Assembly: GCA_006176705.1 (NCBI GenBank)
Contig: QRFJ01003067.1
Span: forward strand, 1-64,000
Length of the DNA: 64,000 nt
Reading direction: 5' to 3'
Source of the DNA: Cocos nucifera
Lineage: Eukaryota; Streptophyta; Magnoliopsida; Arecales; Arecaceae
The notes under the pieces are model-generated. The model searched no databases, had not been told where the DNA came from, and saw nothing but the letters and a program-made list of their open reading frames with translations. The position numbers and the translations under genes are program-made. Positions 1 through 11,265 of the stretch are shown here, one piece after another (within the stretch, counting starts at the first letter, position 1; each line of letters starts with the position of its first letter).

Positions 1-145
1 AAGGTGGGAGGGTCCTGGTCCAAAACATGGTGTTAACTTCTCTGAACCCAAAATAATTTTGTAGTTCCTGAGCCAATCTTTATAATTGGGTCCAGTCAGT
101 CTATGTGTGTCTAGGATACGTGCCAAGTGGGTTGGACGCAGACAT
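1..145 (-). pseudogene. Gag N-terminus of copia element A1 (partial, frameshifted)
   Basis: This is the start of the Gag protein of Ty1-copia element A1, read on the minus strand from an ATG at 145-143 and cut off by the window edge. The first codons give MSASNPL, matching the MSAPNPLAR start of A2 (19407) and MSVSNPLAR of A3 (38490). An extra base just after this breaks the frame relative to those copies. Gag forms the retrotransposon particle in the cytoplasm. The copy is non-functional as far as it can be seen. Confidence 0.75.
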
Positions 146-2003
146 TTTCCTGTAGAGAGTCAAAGATTCTAGTTAGATACTGTAATTTTGACTTGACCAA
201 TTTGTTTAGGGATTTTATTTTTAAACAAATTAGCTCCCACTATTTTCTCGGATCCCTACACTCCCTCTGTAGAGATGCGAAAATCTCCGCGATTGATGAT
301 TTCTAGTGGGTGGTGCGGTCTCACCAACTGACTCATCACCTCACCTAACAGTTATTGGTGATGGGTTAGCCAATGAGTGAACAACTCTTGTTCAATGATT
401 CTCTAATCATGGTGCACCCAAACTTGGTCTCTAATTCATGAATCTCACCGTATCCGGAATATTGATCCACTCCTTAGTTAAGTCAGACCCACCATTTGCA
501 TGGACTGGGTTCCTAATTGGGTCTCTCACCGTATCCGGAATATTGAGCCCAACTCATCCTCCAGCCCATAGCATCCAATGCCTAATAGACATGGTTGCGT
601 CTTCCCGGTGCAACTGAGCCACTGTATCCAGCCGAGAACAATCAACCCCGGGAAGGGCCCGCACGTCTACAATGGTGGAAGACCTCAGACTTAATCTTTT
701 CTTAGGGAGAATTGATTCAGGTCTCATTAAACTAGACTTGGCTTAGTCATAACAATTATGACTAACCTAGTGGCATGGGTTCAGCTCGGATTATTGACCA
801 CCTCAGATCAGAACTGTGTCAACAGATATGGCCAGGTAAGTGAGACCGGTGGAAGGAATATGCCGTTAACTCGCACAAGAACGCATTCAGGTCGAGTAGC
901 TTCCAATTAAAAACCAGTCGGTCGTCTGTGCCAAACTTACCTTAGACACCAAATTGTTGAGTCAGAACCAATTGGGTTAGCCTACAATCCAGACTCTAAC
1001 CTCTGAGCCTAATTAGGTCTTGCTTGATCGTGACTCGATCTTGACCCAGACTTAATCCTATTAGGCTGGTCAATTTAAGCATTGTTGATCCCATCTAACC
1101 AACTCTTGATTCGGTTTGATCAACCGCTTAGACCTAATTGAGCTACCCAAGCCCGAACCCAGTATTATGAATATGTCTTAGATCTGAAATTCTCAATTTT
1201 AGACCTAATTAATATTCCATAAACTTAATTCTTAATTAAGTTGGGTTCATAAACAAAATATGCACAATAAATCCTAGGGTTTCAGGATCTAGGGTTTTGC
1301 AGAAAGTAAGTTTTGGGTTTCTGATTAAGGACGAACACGCAGCACCCCTACACGTCATAAGAACACCCCATCGAATGGGAAGAGAGGGCCTTTAAACCCT
1401 TCTTCGTTCTTATGACCGGACGGCCAAGAGGAACGCCTTAATCAGGAACATTCAATACTACAAAACAATATCAGATCTATATCATATATCTCATATATAA
1501 AGTAGATCTAATCATGGCATATTTTGCATACATCTCATGTATCATAATCATGCATGTTTTCAGATCTAAATTATCTCATAATAATCTAAAAAATTAGATT
1601 TAAATTGATCTAATCAAAATAAATTCTAATCTAGACAATTATGTAGAACTATTCTACAACTAGTCTAGACATGCATCAATCATATCTCATATGATATTTA
1701 AAATTAAATAATTTTTATTTGCTGTTTATCAGATGTTATTATAACACTTATAATATCAGAAAATAGTAAATAAGAAGATCTAAAATATGATTTAATCAGA
1801 TTAAATCAAAGACATGCAAAACTATTCTATAGAACTATTCTATTCTAGAACTAGTCATGCATATCTTCATGTTCTTAGATCCAAATCATTTAATTTTAAT
1901 TTTTCTGATTTCAGATCTGATCACATCTCATGTGACATCTGAAATCACTTTATTTTCTAATTAAAATAAAATTAAAATCAGATCTAAACAATTTAGAACC
2001 ATG
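146..2003 (-). other. Untranslated leader of element A1
   Basis: About 1.86 kb of AT-rich non-coding sequence lies between the primer binding site and the gag ATG of A1. It aligns by eye along its length with the leaders of A2 (17542-19406) and A3 (36581-38489). It contains a perfect 11-bp inverted repeat (1354-1364 with 1406-1416). No ORF of note is present. The length is unusually long for a copia leader. Confidence 0.75.
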
Positions 2004-2015
2004 GCTCTGATACCA
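2004..2015 (-). promoter_or_regulatory. Primer binding site of A1 (tRNA-iMet type)
   Basis: On the minus strand this reads TGGTATCAGAGC, the sequence complementary to the 3' end of plant initiator tRNA-Met, which primes reverse transcription in many Ty1-copia elements. It lies 2 bases inside the LTR end. Confidence 0.93.
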
Positions 2016-2599
2016 GTTGAAGGGAAATCCTGATTTCCCGGTCCAGGTTCGTCCAGATCTGATCAGATCAAGAGATATATTTCAAAAATTTTTCTCTTGA
2101 TCTCAATCAGATCTTGATATGTTTCAGATCTGATTCTTATTATTTTAATAAATAAAATAAAATAAGATAAATTAAATCAAATTTAATTTACCTGATTTGG
2201 GTAATCCTATTACCCTGTAGATGATCCTGATTGCAGCGGAAGGTTCTGGATCTAGCCACGCAAGCGCCTGGCCTCTACCGGTATCCACTCGGGTTGGATC
2301 TGGAGATCCTCTTCTTCTCTATCACACCTCCAAAAATCAGATCTGGATCTGATCTGGAGGATCTTCAAAACTCTTTTGAAGATCTGCAGTCGTCCTTTTG
2401 CAGCAGCGCAGCCTTCTTGCTTTTGATCGCCTTTCCTTGATCTGAATCGCACCAACCTAAGTCCAAAACACCTTTTGGACGTGGAGAGCAAGGGGAGAAG
2501 AGACTATGGCATGGAGAAGGAGGGGAGAGGCAGCCTTGGGGCGTGGGGTTTCTCAATTGAATTGCATTCACTTAGAATCTAGGGTTGGGCGCAGGGTCT

Positions 2600-2607
2600 T
2601 ATTTATA
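2600..2607 (-). promoter_or_regulatory. TATA box of A1 LTR
   Basis: TATAAATA on the minus strand, followed by a conserved AAGACC context also seen in the A4 LTRs (41348, 60362). It is the likely core promoter for the element transcript. Confidence 0.6.
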
Positions 2608-2781
2608 GACCTAAGCTTGTGATCCAACTCCTCTTCCTCTCAACCAATCACAACCCTTTGTGAAATCAGATCTAAATCTGATTGGTTGGAATAGAGACCC
2701 CTGGATTCCTCCTTAGAGGGCGCCTAAGACCAGTCAAACTGGATTCTTAGTAGAACTCTGATTGGAATCCAAAAGGGAGGT

Positions 2782-2806
2782 GGAGTCCTTGTCCAACAAG
2801 GACTCC
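2782..2806 (-). repeat. U3 hairpin of A1 LTR
   Basis: Perfect 11-bp inverted repeat: arms GGAGTCCTTGT and ACAAGGACTCC with a 3-base loop, about 175 bp upstream of the TATA box. The same position in other A copies carries a hairpin with the same or a compensatorily changed stem. Confidence 0.8.
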
Positions 2807-4308
2807 TAGGCGCCTCCTACTTGGGCTCACGCCACCCTTGGCGTGCGCCCTTCTCCTTGCCAGGTTCTGGCAGGGGGACAGGCCCCCACCAGCTCTCCAA
2901 TAGGTGCATGACATGTGGTCAAAAGTCAAAGGGTCAATGGTCAACGTTTGACCAGTCAAAGGTAGACTTTTGACCAAAGTCAAAGAACAAGAAATGGCAG
3001 GTGACCAAAAATGGCAGGTAATGTCTTACAAATAAGACAACCTATTCTGACTTGGACAACCTCCAGTCAGACCATATGAAGGCCTCTGATTGAGCACAAA
3101 CTCCTTTGGCTCAGTCAGGACAACTTATTTATGATAGTAAAAGAAGAACGTTAGGTTCAATCGAGTGCTAGCACGATTTCCTTGAACCTAATTGAATCTC
3201 ATTCAGATCAATTGAACTAGATCAGTTCAATTGATGATCACCAGATTCAAACCCTTGTTTGTGTGACCCAGTTAGGTTCAGTTCTGTATGGTAATGGGAT
3301 ATGTCATGATCTCTATCATAGACATCATCGAAACTCCTTTCGATGGATCAGAACTCTTCTGATTCGAACAGCTAGAATGATCGATCATCTAAATCATTCT
3401 AATTGCTCCCAAAATCCACCAGTGACACCTAGCAGTATATGGTGGCAACCCATCAGAGCTGAATGCGAACCTCTTGGTGCAGCTACCTGTGTGATTAAGT
3501 TCTTCTATCTTGAGCCCCGATCAGATTAGGGTTAAGGTAAACTCGTCAAACCCTAGTCTCTGTCATATGATGTAATCATTCGATTCGAGTCCAATGTGAA
3601 AATCTAAATAGAAACTCTTTCTATTATTTCACTCTGCCATGGCCATGGGATTTCTGGACTTGATTCTCATGATTCATCATAGGGCTGCTCCTCTACCACC
3701 GAGGTAGATAGATCCCATCTTGATGCAATCCAGTTCCTACAATGAACATGCTATAGCCAACATACACCTCAGGGTTCCATATGGCTAGGAGACCGAGTAA
3801 TGGTGTAGTCAAACTATAACACCCTCAAGGTGAACTGCCGATGCATCTCAGGTCAAAGAACCAGACACACTACTGCAGCATCGAGTCAGTCATTGACGAG
3901 AAGGTAGACTCCCTAATGACTACTCGAGGTGGTCACGCTCAGTGCCCTCGTTCTCTAACGAGTACCTGTACTCTCGCTCCGGTGTCTCCACACCGTAGAC
4001 TCAAGACTCATCTACTAAAGAGAAGCGATCGTACACCAACCTTCCGGATCAATCACCATCCTCGTGATGATCCTATGGTCGGGAGATGTTTATGAGTTAA
4101 TAATGATTATTCATGTCTTAAATTTTCAACTCTTGAAAATATGAATTATCATTACCATTAACTCAAAGGATGTATCACAGACACTAAATACACATGTGTG
4201 ATAGAAAATAACCTATTTTATTAATTATAGTCAAAATTACAATTTTGCCCCTAGAAGTGTATTACAAGTGTCAGCCAATTCTGGCTTCTAGGGCACATAT
4301 ATCTAACA

Positions 4309-5190
4309 ATAATATCGGGCCATCCTTCGCTTATAGGCCGCCATCCGAACCTGGGCTTTCTCTCTTTTTTCTTCTAGTAGATCGAGGTTGGCTCTGAGGT
4401 CCTATGGGTTATGTTTCTCATTGAAGGCTGCGACCCATGTTGATGAGAGTTTAAGCTCGATTGGTATGACTGTCTCCATTTTGAAGGCTAAGGCAAAAGG
4501 TGTTTCCCCAGTCGGCAACTTTTGTGTAGTTTGGTATGCCCAGAGGATATGGTAGAGTTCGTCCACTCAGGCTCCCTTTGCTCTGTCGAGCCTCGTCTTG
4601 ATGCCTTGTAGTAGAGTCTGGTTGATCACTTTAGCTTCCCCATTTGCCTATGGATGAGCTACCGATGTGAAGTGGTGGGAGAAATTTAGGTTTTCGCAGA
4701 ACTCGACGAACCTCATCCCAGCAAACTGTTACCCATTATTAGTTATTAAAGTTTGGGACAGACCGAACTGGTAGACTATCGACTTTCAGATGAAGTCCTA
4801 TACCTTAGCCTCGGTAATTTTTGCTAGTGGTTCAGCTTCGATCCATTTGGTGAAATAGTCGATCGCAACCAGGAGAAACTTCCGCTGCCTGGATGCCATC
4901 GAAAAAGGGCCAAGTATGTCCATTCTCCATTGCGCAAATGGCCAAGGCGCACCTAGCGGAGTAAGCTCGGAGGCTGACTATCTTTGTATGTTTGTATTCT
5001 TTTGACAGCGATTCCATTTCTTAACATACTCTATAGAATCATGAAATAAGGTGGGCCAATAATACCCTTGCTAAAGTAGTATTTATGACAGGAACCTGGC
5101 TCCTATGTGACTTCCACAAATTTCCTCGTGCACTTCTCATAATGCAAAGTTGGCCTCTAAAGGTTGGAGATATCTCAACAGCGGTAGCGA
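4309..5190 (-). pseudogene. Integrase of gypsy element G (inactive)
   Basis: Minus-strand translation gives the zinc-binding region (HEEICGSH ... KKWNRCQ) and then the catalytic core (VAIDYFTKWIEAEPL, LITNNG, ANGEAKVINQ). Integrase inserts the cDNA into chromosomes. The first catalytic Asp is present in IDYF. The second, normally in SDNG, is Asn (TNNG), and the Glu normally in QAEV is Lys (EAKV). The first Cys of the HHCC zinc motif appears to be Trp. Several in-frame stops are present. The 3' end is cut at 4309 by the A1 LTR, in the sequence KRRMARYY. Confidence 0.88.
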
Positions 5191-5429
5191 ATATGACCTC
5201 CTATACAACCTGCTCTTGTACAAAACATACTGGGAGGCTTGATTCTTGAGTTTTCGAGCTTCTTTTGGATCATGAGGAAGGACTCCCTTCTTAAGATAGG
5301 CGACCAACGGGTCAATCTAGCTTGGCTTGAGCTCTGTCTGCAAAATGACTTGTGATTCCTCTGGGCTTGGGCACTTCAGAGTCTCAAAAAATACTTCTTT
5401 GGATAGTTCGGCTGGGATTGAAGTGGTCA

Positions 5430-5800
5430 ACTTAGAGAAAAGGTCGGCTCTTACATTTTCTACCCTCAAAATCTATCGAATGACAAAACTGCCAAAGGCT
5501 GGAGTCAAATCCTTTTCTTTCTCAAGATATTTCATCATACTTTCCTCCCATGCTTCGTAGCTGCCACTAACTTAGCTGACCACTAATTAAAAATCAATGT
5601 AGACTTGAAGTCGATCTACTTTTAATTTTCTTATTATTTTTAATTCGACGATCAGCACTTCATATTTGGCCCCATTATTAGTCGTAGAAAATTTGAAGCA
5701 TAGCGCATACTTGGCGATGACTCCCTCGGAGCTGACTAAGACCAACCCCGCACCTGCTCCAGTAGAGTTGGATGAACCATCCACATACAGAGCCTAAAAG
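5430..5800 (-). pseudogene. Second (archaeal-type) RNase H of gypsy element G
   Basis: The minus-strand frame reads LYVDGSSNSTGAGAGLVLVSS and continues to NNGAKYEVLIVELK. This is the extra RNase H domain found between the ordinary RNase H and integrase in plant Tat elements. The expected AEYEAL motif is changed to AKYEVL, which loses the acidic residue. A stop follows YIDF. The domain degrades the RNA strand of the RNA-DNA hybrid during reverse transcription in active relatives. Confidence 0.82.
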
Positions 5801-5859
5801 CCTTCGAAAAGGTCAGCACTCTCCTTAGAGAGGCTCGATCGCGATAGCAGGATGCCGAT

Positions 5860-7411
5860 CTCGTTCTGTTCAAGCTTAGCTTCAATTAGAATAGTACATT
5901 CTACTATAAAATCTACCAATATCTGGGCCTTGATCGATGGTCGGGGTCAATAGTTGATGTCAAATTTTGTGAGCTCGATCGCCCATTTTGCAATTCTCCC
6001 GAAAGCATCCGTTCGATGAAGGACTGCTTTTATTGGTTGGTTCATGAGGACCGTTATGGTGTGCCCCTAAAAGTAAGGTCGAAGTCTCCTGACAGTACTT
6101 AGAAGAGAGTAAGTCAGTTTTTCTAGCCTAGAGTATCTGGTCTCTACATCCCTTAGGATCCGACTTATGTAGTAGACCGATCGCTGCATCTTCGCTTCTT
6201 CCTTGACCAGGACTGCCGCTAGAGCCACCGGGGAGATTGCTAGGTACAGAAATAATTCTTCTCTAGGTTCGGGCTTTGCTAGCAGTGGAGGTGAGCTGAG
6301 GTAGTTTTTAAGCTCCTCAAATGTCTGTTGGCACTCCACCATCCAATAGAAGTTCTTTGGTTGCTTGAGAACTCGGAAGAAGAGCATGCATCGCTTGGCT
6401 GATCTCCAGATGAAGCGATTTAGGGATGCCACTTTTTCAGTCAGGTGCTGATCTTCTTTGATCATTTTTGGAGCAGTCATCTCCTGAATGGCTTGAATTT
6501 TCTCTGGATTTGCTTCAATCTCGCACTTCGACAACATGAATCCCAAAAACTTTCTAGAGATCACACCAAAAGCGTACTTGCTCGGGTTCAATTTCATCTT
6601 ATGCTTCCTAAGTGTGCCGAAGGTCTCTTCAAGGTCGGCGAGGTGGTCTGTAGAAGCTCGGCTTTTGATGAGCATATTATCCATATACACCTTCATGTTA
6701 CAATCGATCTGCTCCTTGAAGATCTTATTGACCAAGCATTAGTACATTGCCCCTACGTTTTTGAGTCCAAAGGACATAACCCTATAACAATAAAGACCAT
6801 GGTCAGTAACAAAAGCAGTTTTCTCCTCATCCTCAGGTGCCATCTATATCTGGTTATAACCGAAGAAGGCATCAATGAAGGTGAGGAGCTCATGGCCCGA
6901 GGTCGCATCCACCAGTTGATCAATCCTAGGTAGAGGATAGCTATCTTTTGGGTAGGCCTTGTTCAGCTTTTTGAAGTCTATACACATACTCCACTTGTTG
7001 CTTGTCTTTTTTACAAGGACCACGTTTAAGACCCAAGTTGGATAGTTAACTTTTTGGATGAATCCAGCTTTGAGGAGGTTGCCTACTTATTCAACGATTG
7101 CTTTCTGTCTCTCTAGTGCGTGGTTGCACATCTTCTCTTTTATCGATCGATGCTTCGGATCAATGGCCAGTCAATGTTCCAGGACCTCGGCATCAATTCC
7201 CAACATATCTGCTGGGGCTCAAGCGAAGACGTCTGTATTTTTCCCGAGGAAGGTAAGAAGTTGCTCCCGAGCCTCATCTCCCAAGTTGGAGCCGATCTTC
7301 ACTGCGTGCTCTGCGTTCCCATTATTTAAGGGTACAGAGATGAGGTCCTCCATAGGCTCTCCCCACTCCTCAGTGAGGTCATCGCGGACATCTATCCTAT
7401 CAATAGGATAA
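5860..7411 (-). pseudogene. Reverse transcriptase and RNase H of gypsy element G
   Basis: Minus-strand translation shows the linker WGEPMEDLISVPL, then RT motifs CIDFKKLNKAYPKD, PLPRIDQLVDATSG, TFIDAFFGYNQI, YCYRVMSFGLKN and YMDNMLIKS, followed by RNase H (FLYLAISPVALAAVLV, ETRYSRLEKL). The longest open stretch is 6735-6067 (222 codons). The RT active-site box, normally Y-x-D-D, reads YMDN, so the second catalytic Asp is lost. Trp codons have become stops after YNQI and before CLVNK. Downstream the sequence runs through a linker into the second RNase H. Confidence 0.9.
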
Positions 7412-7599
7412 GGGTCGGACTGTTCTTTCTTATGCAGGGTGATTGAGTAGCAGTGCCTCACCAGAGCTTGATCTCCCCTGACCTCTACGATCCCATGACT
7501 TGTCGAAAACTTCATCTTCAAATAATAAGTTGATACCACCATCCAAAGTGCATTTAAACTAGGTTGGCCAAGAATAGCATTATAGGTGGATGAAGTCCT

Positions 7600-7932
7600 T
7601 ACGACTAAAAAATTGATCTATGTCTTAGCCAATTTCAGGCATTGCCCTATAGTCACAGACAAAGTTATTATGTCCTCAACTAGTACGGCATCGCCAGTGA
7701 AGCCTATCAATGGAAAGTTCATAAGCCCCAAGCGGTCATTGGGTAAGGACATTTTCGTGAAAGTATCGTAAAAGAATACGTCGGTCGAGCTTCCATTATC
7801 TACCAAAATGTGGCATACATTATAGTCAGCAATATTTAAAGAGATTATAATCGCATCATTGTGCGGGAACTGGACCCCCTGGGCATCTACCTTGGTAAAG
7901 GTTATGGGTTTCTCAGTCGTCTGTCTCTTCAC
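7600..7932 (-). pseudogene. Aspartic protease of gypsy element G
   Basis: The minus-strand open stretch 7932-7618 contains HILVDNGSSTDVFFYDTF, the retropepsin active-site region in the DNGSS form typical of plant Tat elements. A second hydrophobic motif (FPLIGFTGD) follows. The protease processes Gag-Pol. It is in a different frame from the preceding gag stretch, so at least one frameshift separates them. Confidence 0.8.
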
Positions 7933-9524
7933 CGATCCCTCAGATCTACTAGCCTCTCCTCGCTGAAGTTCCTTTGAGATAGTGTTGATGATGCTGAGAG
8001 GCGGTCGATCTCCTTGTTGATCCTCTCTCCTTGGTGGTTTAGGCTGTGGTAACGCCCTCGACCGATCTTCCCATCCTTCAGGCCATCTCTGCAGGAATCG
8101 ATCAAGTTTATCTCATCTGATGAGCTCCTCGATCTCATCTTAGAGTTGGATACACTCCTCAATGTCGTGACCATGGTCATGATGATAAAGGTAGAACTTG
8201 TTGGGATTGCGCTTGCTGGGACGAGAATGCATTCTCTCTGGTCTCGATAGTTGCTCCCTAATTTTCATCAGCACTTAAATTTTTAGAGCATTAAGGGGGC
8301 GTAGTTGTGAAATCTTCATTGGGGAGAACCCCGATGTGCCCTTCTATCAGGGCTTCCCTGCCTCCGAGCTCGAGGAGGAGTTTGGGCTCGCTTGCACTCA
8401 GAGGGAGTTTGGGAGCGTGGTCGAGCTTCACTCAATTTTTCTTCTTCGATGGGTCTGTCCGGCCTATCGATTCACCGCTCACCAAAGGCTTCATCATCCT
8501 TGGCCTTGAAGGCCTCTTCAGTTCGGGCATAACCTTCAGCTCGAGCTAGCATGTCGGCAAAGTCCCTAGGATACTTTTTTTCTAGGGAGAACAACAAATC
8601 ATTCTTCTAAAGGCTGCCCTTGAGTGCGGCCATGGCGACTGATTGGTCCAAATTTTGGACCTTCAATGCGGCAGCATTAAACTGGATGACATAAGCCTGG
8701 ATGGATTCTCCCTCCTTCTGCTTGACGATCATCAGGAAATCCAAACCTCAGTGCGGACGTCGACTATTGATAAAGTGAGCTATGAACTGATGGCTCATTT
8801 GATCAAATGATAAGATGGTACTCGGCTTAAGCATTGAGTATCAGTTCCTGGCAGCTTTCTTGAGGATGGATGGAAAAGCCCGGCATAAAATAGCATCTGG
8901 CATGCCATGAAGCAACATGATTATCCAAAAGGCCTTTAGATGGTCGATCGGATTGATGGTCCCATCGTAACTCTCAAACTGTGGGAGCTTGAAGTTTGGT
9001 GAGATTAGTTCTTGCATAATTCTCTACGAAAAAGAAGGATCAGTGCAAATATCATTACCATGTGAGGAGGGAGTATGATGGAGCTCTTCGATTAGTCGGC
9101 TCATTTCTAGGAGCATTTGATCCAAGAGATCTTCATGGTCGTTGATCTCTAGGATTTTCTGGTAGAATGGGTGCGAAGCTTCCCCCTGGGTCAAGTCATG
9201 GTCCGAGCAGGGGCCCTACATCCTCTACTTCTCCTTTTCGAAGATCAGAGGTTGGATAGTCCAAGTCGACCATTTCCAGACTGGACCATGGGGCTCTAGA
9301 GAAGCCTGCACCAATCGAACTGGTGCTGGGGTCTGCCGATGCATGGCCTGCATCACCTCCATGAGACCACGAATCTATTGGAGCAGCAGGTTGAACTACT
9401 CTGCATCTACCATGGCTACAGATCGAGCTTGAGTTGCTGAGGCTAAAGTGGGAGCAGATAGATTTAGATGGGATCTGGCTATGGAGGCCGTCGATCATTG
9501 GATTGAAGCTCTCTTGGGAGGCAT
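7933..9524 (-). pseudogene. Gag of gypsy element G
   Basis: The minus-strand ATG at 9524-9522 starts MPPKRASIQ, about 110 bases inside the PBS. Further on the frame gives the retrotransposon-gag domain: FKLPQFESYDGTINPIDHLKAFWIIMLLHGMPDAILCRAFP and later FDQMSHQFIAHFINSRRPH and EKYPRDFADMLARAEGYA-like text. Stops occur after IQ, after WKWS and repeatedly later, and frames change. No clear zinc knuckle was seen. Gag would form the particle in active relatives. Confidence 0.82.
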
Positions 9525-9632
9525 TTTTTTTCGAAAAAGAACTCTAGAGAGAAAGAAGAGAGATCTCTGAGGGAGGAGAGAGATTGTCGCTGAGCACTCC
9601 TTTAAGACTAAGGAAACCTCAAGAATAGAGGG

Positions 9633-9650
9633 CCCTTTCTCTAGCGCCAA
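9633..9650 (-). promoter_or_regulatory. Primer binding site of gypsy element G
   Basis: The minus strand reads TTGGCGCTAGAGAAAGGG, three bases inside the LTR end. The TGGCGC start is usual for plant gypsy primer sites. I cannot assign the tRNA with confidence. Confidence 0.6.
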
Positions 9651-9887
9651 TTTTGTTGGTGCAGAATTTGGTTGACACCAGATCGAGCTGGAGCCAAGGA
9701 AGATGAGGTCGTCACTAGTGATCTACAAAATAAAGTTTCATCCGAAGTCGGTGGTGGTGGCTCTGGCTGGACCCTCCGATGATTAAGTTAGCTCTTCTGG
9801 CCAGCAGAATTGGAGTACTTAGGAAAGAGTTTGGTAGACTTTAGAGGAGGAGAGGAGAGCTTAGAGAAAACATATCTAGAGAGTCCC

Positions 9888-9895
9888 TTTTTATA
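9888..9895 (-). promoter_or_regulatory. TATA box of gypsy G LTR
   Basis: TATAAAAA on the minus strand between the minisatellite and the LTR end. The related LTR fragment at 47598 keeps a similar TATA-like context (CTATTTATAGATGG on the plus strand). Confidence 0.55.
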
Positions 9896-10095
9896 GATGG
9901 AGCCTGTAGCATATTGATGGTGACATTACATGGGGTTTGCTATAGAGAGAGAGGTGTCGCTAGACTGATAGTGGCAGCCATGTCGTCTGGTCGTGGGTCG
10001 CTTGGGGTTTGCTATGAAGAGAGAGGTGTTGCCAGATCGATAATGGCAGCCATGCCATCTAATGGAAGCATGCATTTGGAGTCTGATGAGCTTGA

Positions 10096-11265
10096 GGAGT
10101 CTGACTGCAAGAGTAATCCGGAAGGAGGTCGGCTCCTGGAGGAATTCGACTGAAGGAAAATTCTGGAAGGAGTTCAGCTCCTGTAGAAATTTGACTGAAG
10201 GAGAAGTCTAGAAGGAGTTCGGCTCCTGTGAAAATCCGACTGAAGAAGAATTTGGGAAGAAGTTTGGCTCCTAGAGGAATCTGACTGAAGGAGAATTCTA
10301 GAAGAAGTTCAGCTCCTGGAGGAATCCGACTGAAGGAGAAGTTTGAAAGGAGTTCGGCTCCTGTGGAAATCTGATTGAAGGAGAATTCTAGAAGGAGTTC
10401 AGCTCCTAGAGAAATCTGATTGAAAGAGAAGTTTGAAAGAAGTTCGACTCATGTGGAAATCCAACTGAAGAAGAATTCTGGAAGAAGTTCGTCTCCTGGA
10501 GGAATCTAACTGAAGGAGAATTCTAGGAGAAGTTCGACTCTTGGAGGAATCCGACTGAAGGAGAATTCGAAAAGGAGTTTGGCTCCTGTAGAAATCCGAC
10601 TAAAGGAGAAGTTTGAAAGAAGTTTGGCTCTTAGAGGAATTCGACAGAAGAAGAATTCTGGAAGGAGTTCGGCTCCCGTAGAAGTCCAACTGAAGGAGGA
10701 ATCTGAAAGGAGTTTGACTCCCGTAGAAGCTCGATTGAAGGAGAAATCCAGAGGGAGTTTGGCTCCCGTAGAAATCCAACTAAAGGAGGAATCCGAAGGG
10801 AGTTCAGCTCCTGTAGAAATTTAACTGAACAAGAATTCAGAGGAAGTTTGGCTCCCATAGAAATCCGACTGAAGGAGAAGTCCGGAAGAAGTTTGGCTTT
10901 TGGAGGAATTCGACTGAAGGAGAATTTTGGAAGAAGTTTGGCTCCCGTAGAAGCCCGATTGAAGAAAGTATTCGAAGAGAGTTTAGCTTCCATAGAAGTC
11001 CGACTGAAGGAGGAATCCAAAGAAAGTTTGGCTTTCGTAGAGATCTGATTGAAGGAGGAATTTGGAGGGAGTTCGACTCCCATAGAAGTTCGATCGAAGG
11101 AGGAATTTGGAGGAAGTTTGGCTCTCGTAGAAGCCCGATTGAAGTAAGAATTCGGAGGGAGTTCAGCTCCCGTAGAAGTTCGAACGAAGGAGAATTCTGG
11201 GAGGAGTCAGGATCCTAGAGAAGCACAGTTGAAGGAGAAGTTTGGAAGGAGTCTAGCTCTTGGAG
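10096..11265 (-). repeat. 45-bp minisatellite inside gypsy G LTR
   Basis: About 26 degenerate tandem copies of a ~45-bp unit built around GACTGAAGGAG and GGAGTTCGGCTCC. Because 45 is divisible by 3, long spurious ORFs appear on both strands: about 81 codons at 10579-10824 (+) and 150 codons at 11083-10631 (-), each with a 15-residue repeat such as APVEIRLKEE. The array lies in the U3 part of the LTR, upstream of the TATA box. It is not a CRISPR array, since the units adjoin without spacers. Confidence 0.92.

Larger units (their letters stand above)
2018..4308 (-). mobile_element. 5' LTR of Ty1-copia element A1
   Basis: This is a 2,291-bp LTR on the minus strand. It begins TGTTAGATATATGTGCCC at 4308, ends TTCA at 2018, and is followed by the PBS. 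The same LTR occurs at 15237, 34295, 39649 and 58682, and the one at 15237 is also 2,291 bp. A TATA box is at 2600-2607 and a U3 hairpin at 2782-2806. The LTR abuts broken gypsy integrase sequence at 4309, so A1 inserted into element G. The 3' half of A1 is outside the window. Confidence 0.93.

Noticed and set aside
2004..2015. Possible tRNA gene at the TGGTATCAGAGC sites
   Set aside because: Only a 12-base complement of a tRNA 3' end is present, next to an LTR, so these are primer binding sites.
3263..3529. 88-codon ORF also found at 40428-40775, 59526-59789 and 16014-16256
   Set aside because: It recurs because it lies in the U5/R part of every A LTR. It is antisense to the element, differs in frame and stops between copies, and has no known domain.
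6445..6933. 162-codon plus-strand ORF
   Set aside because: It is the antisense shadow of the gypsy reverse transcriptase on the minus strand.
10631..11083. 150-codon minus-strand ORF with 15-residue repeats
   Set aside because: It is a frame through the 45-bp minisatellite in an LTR. A similar frame is open on the other strand, and there is no sign of a real protein.
10096..11265. Possible CRISPR-like array
   Set aside because: The repeat units are contiguous with no spacers, degenerate, and in a plant LTR.
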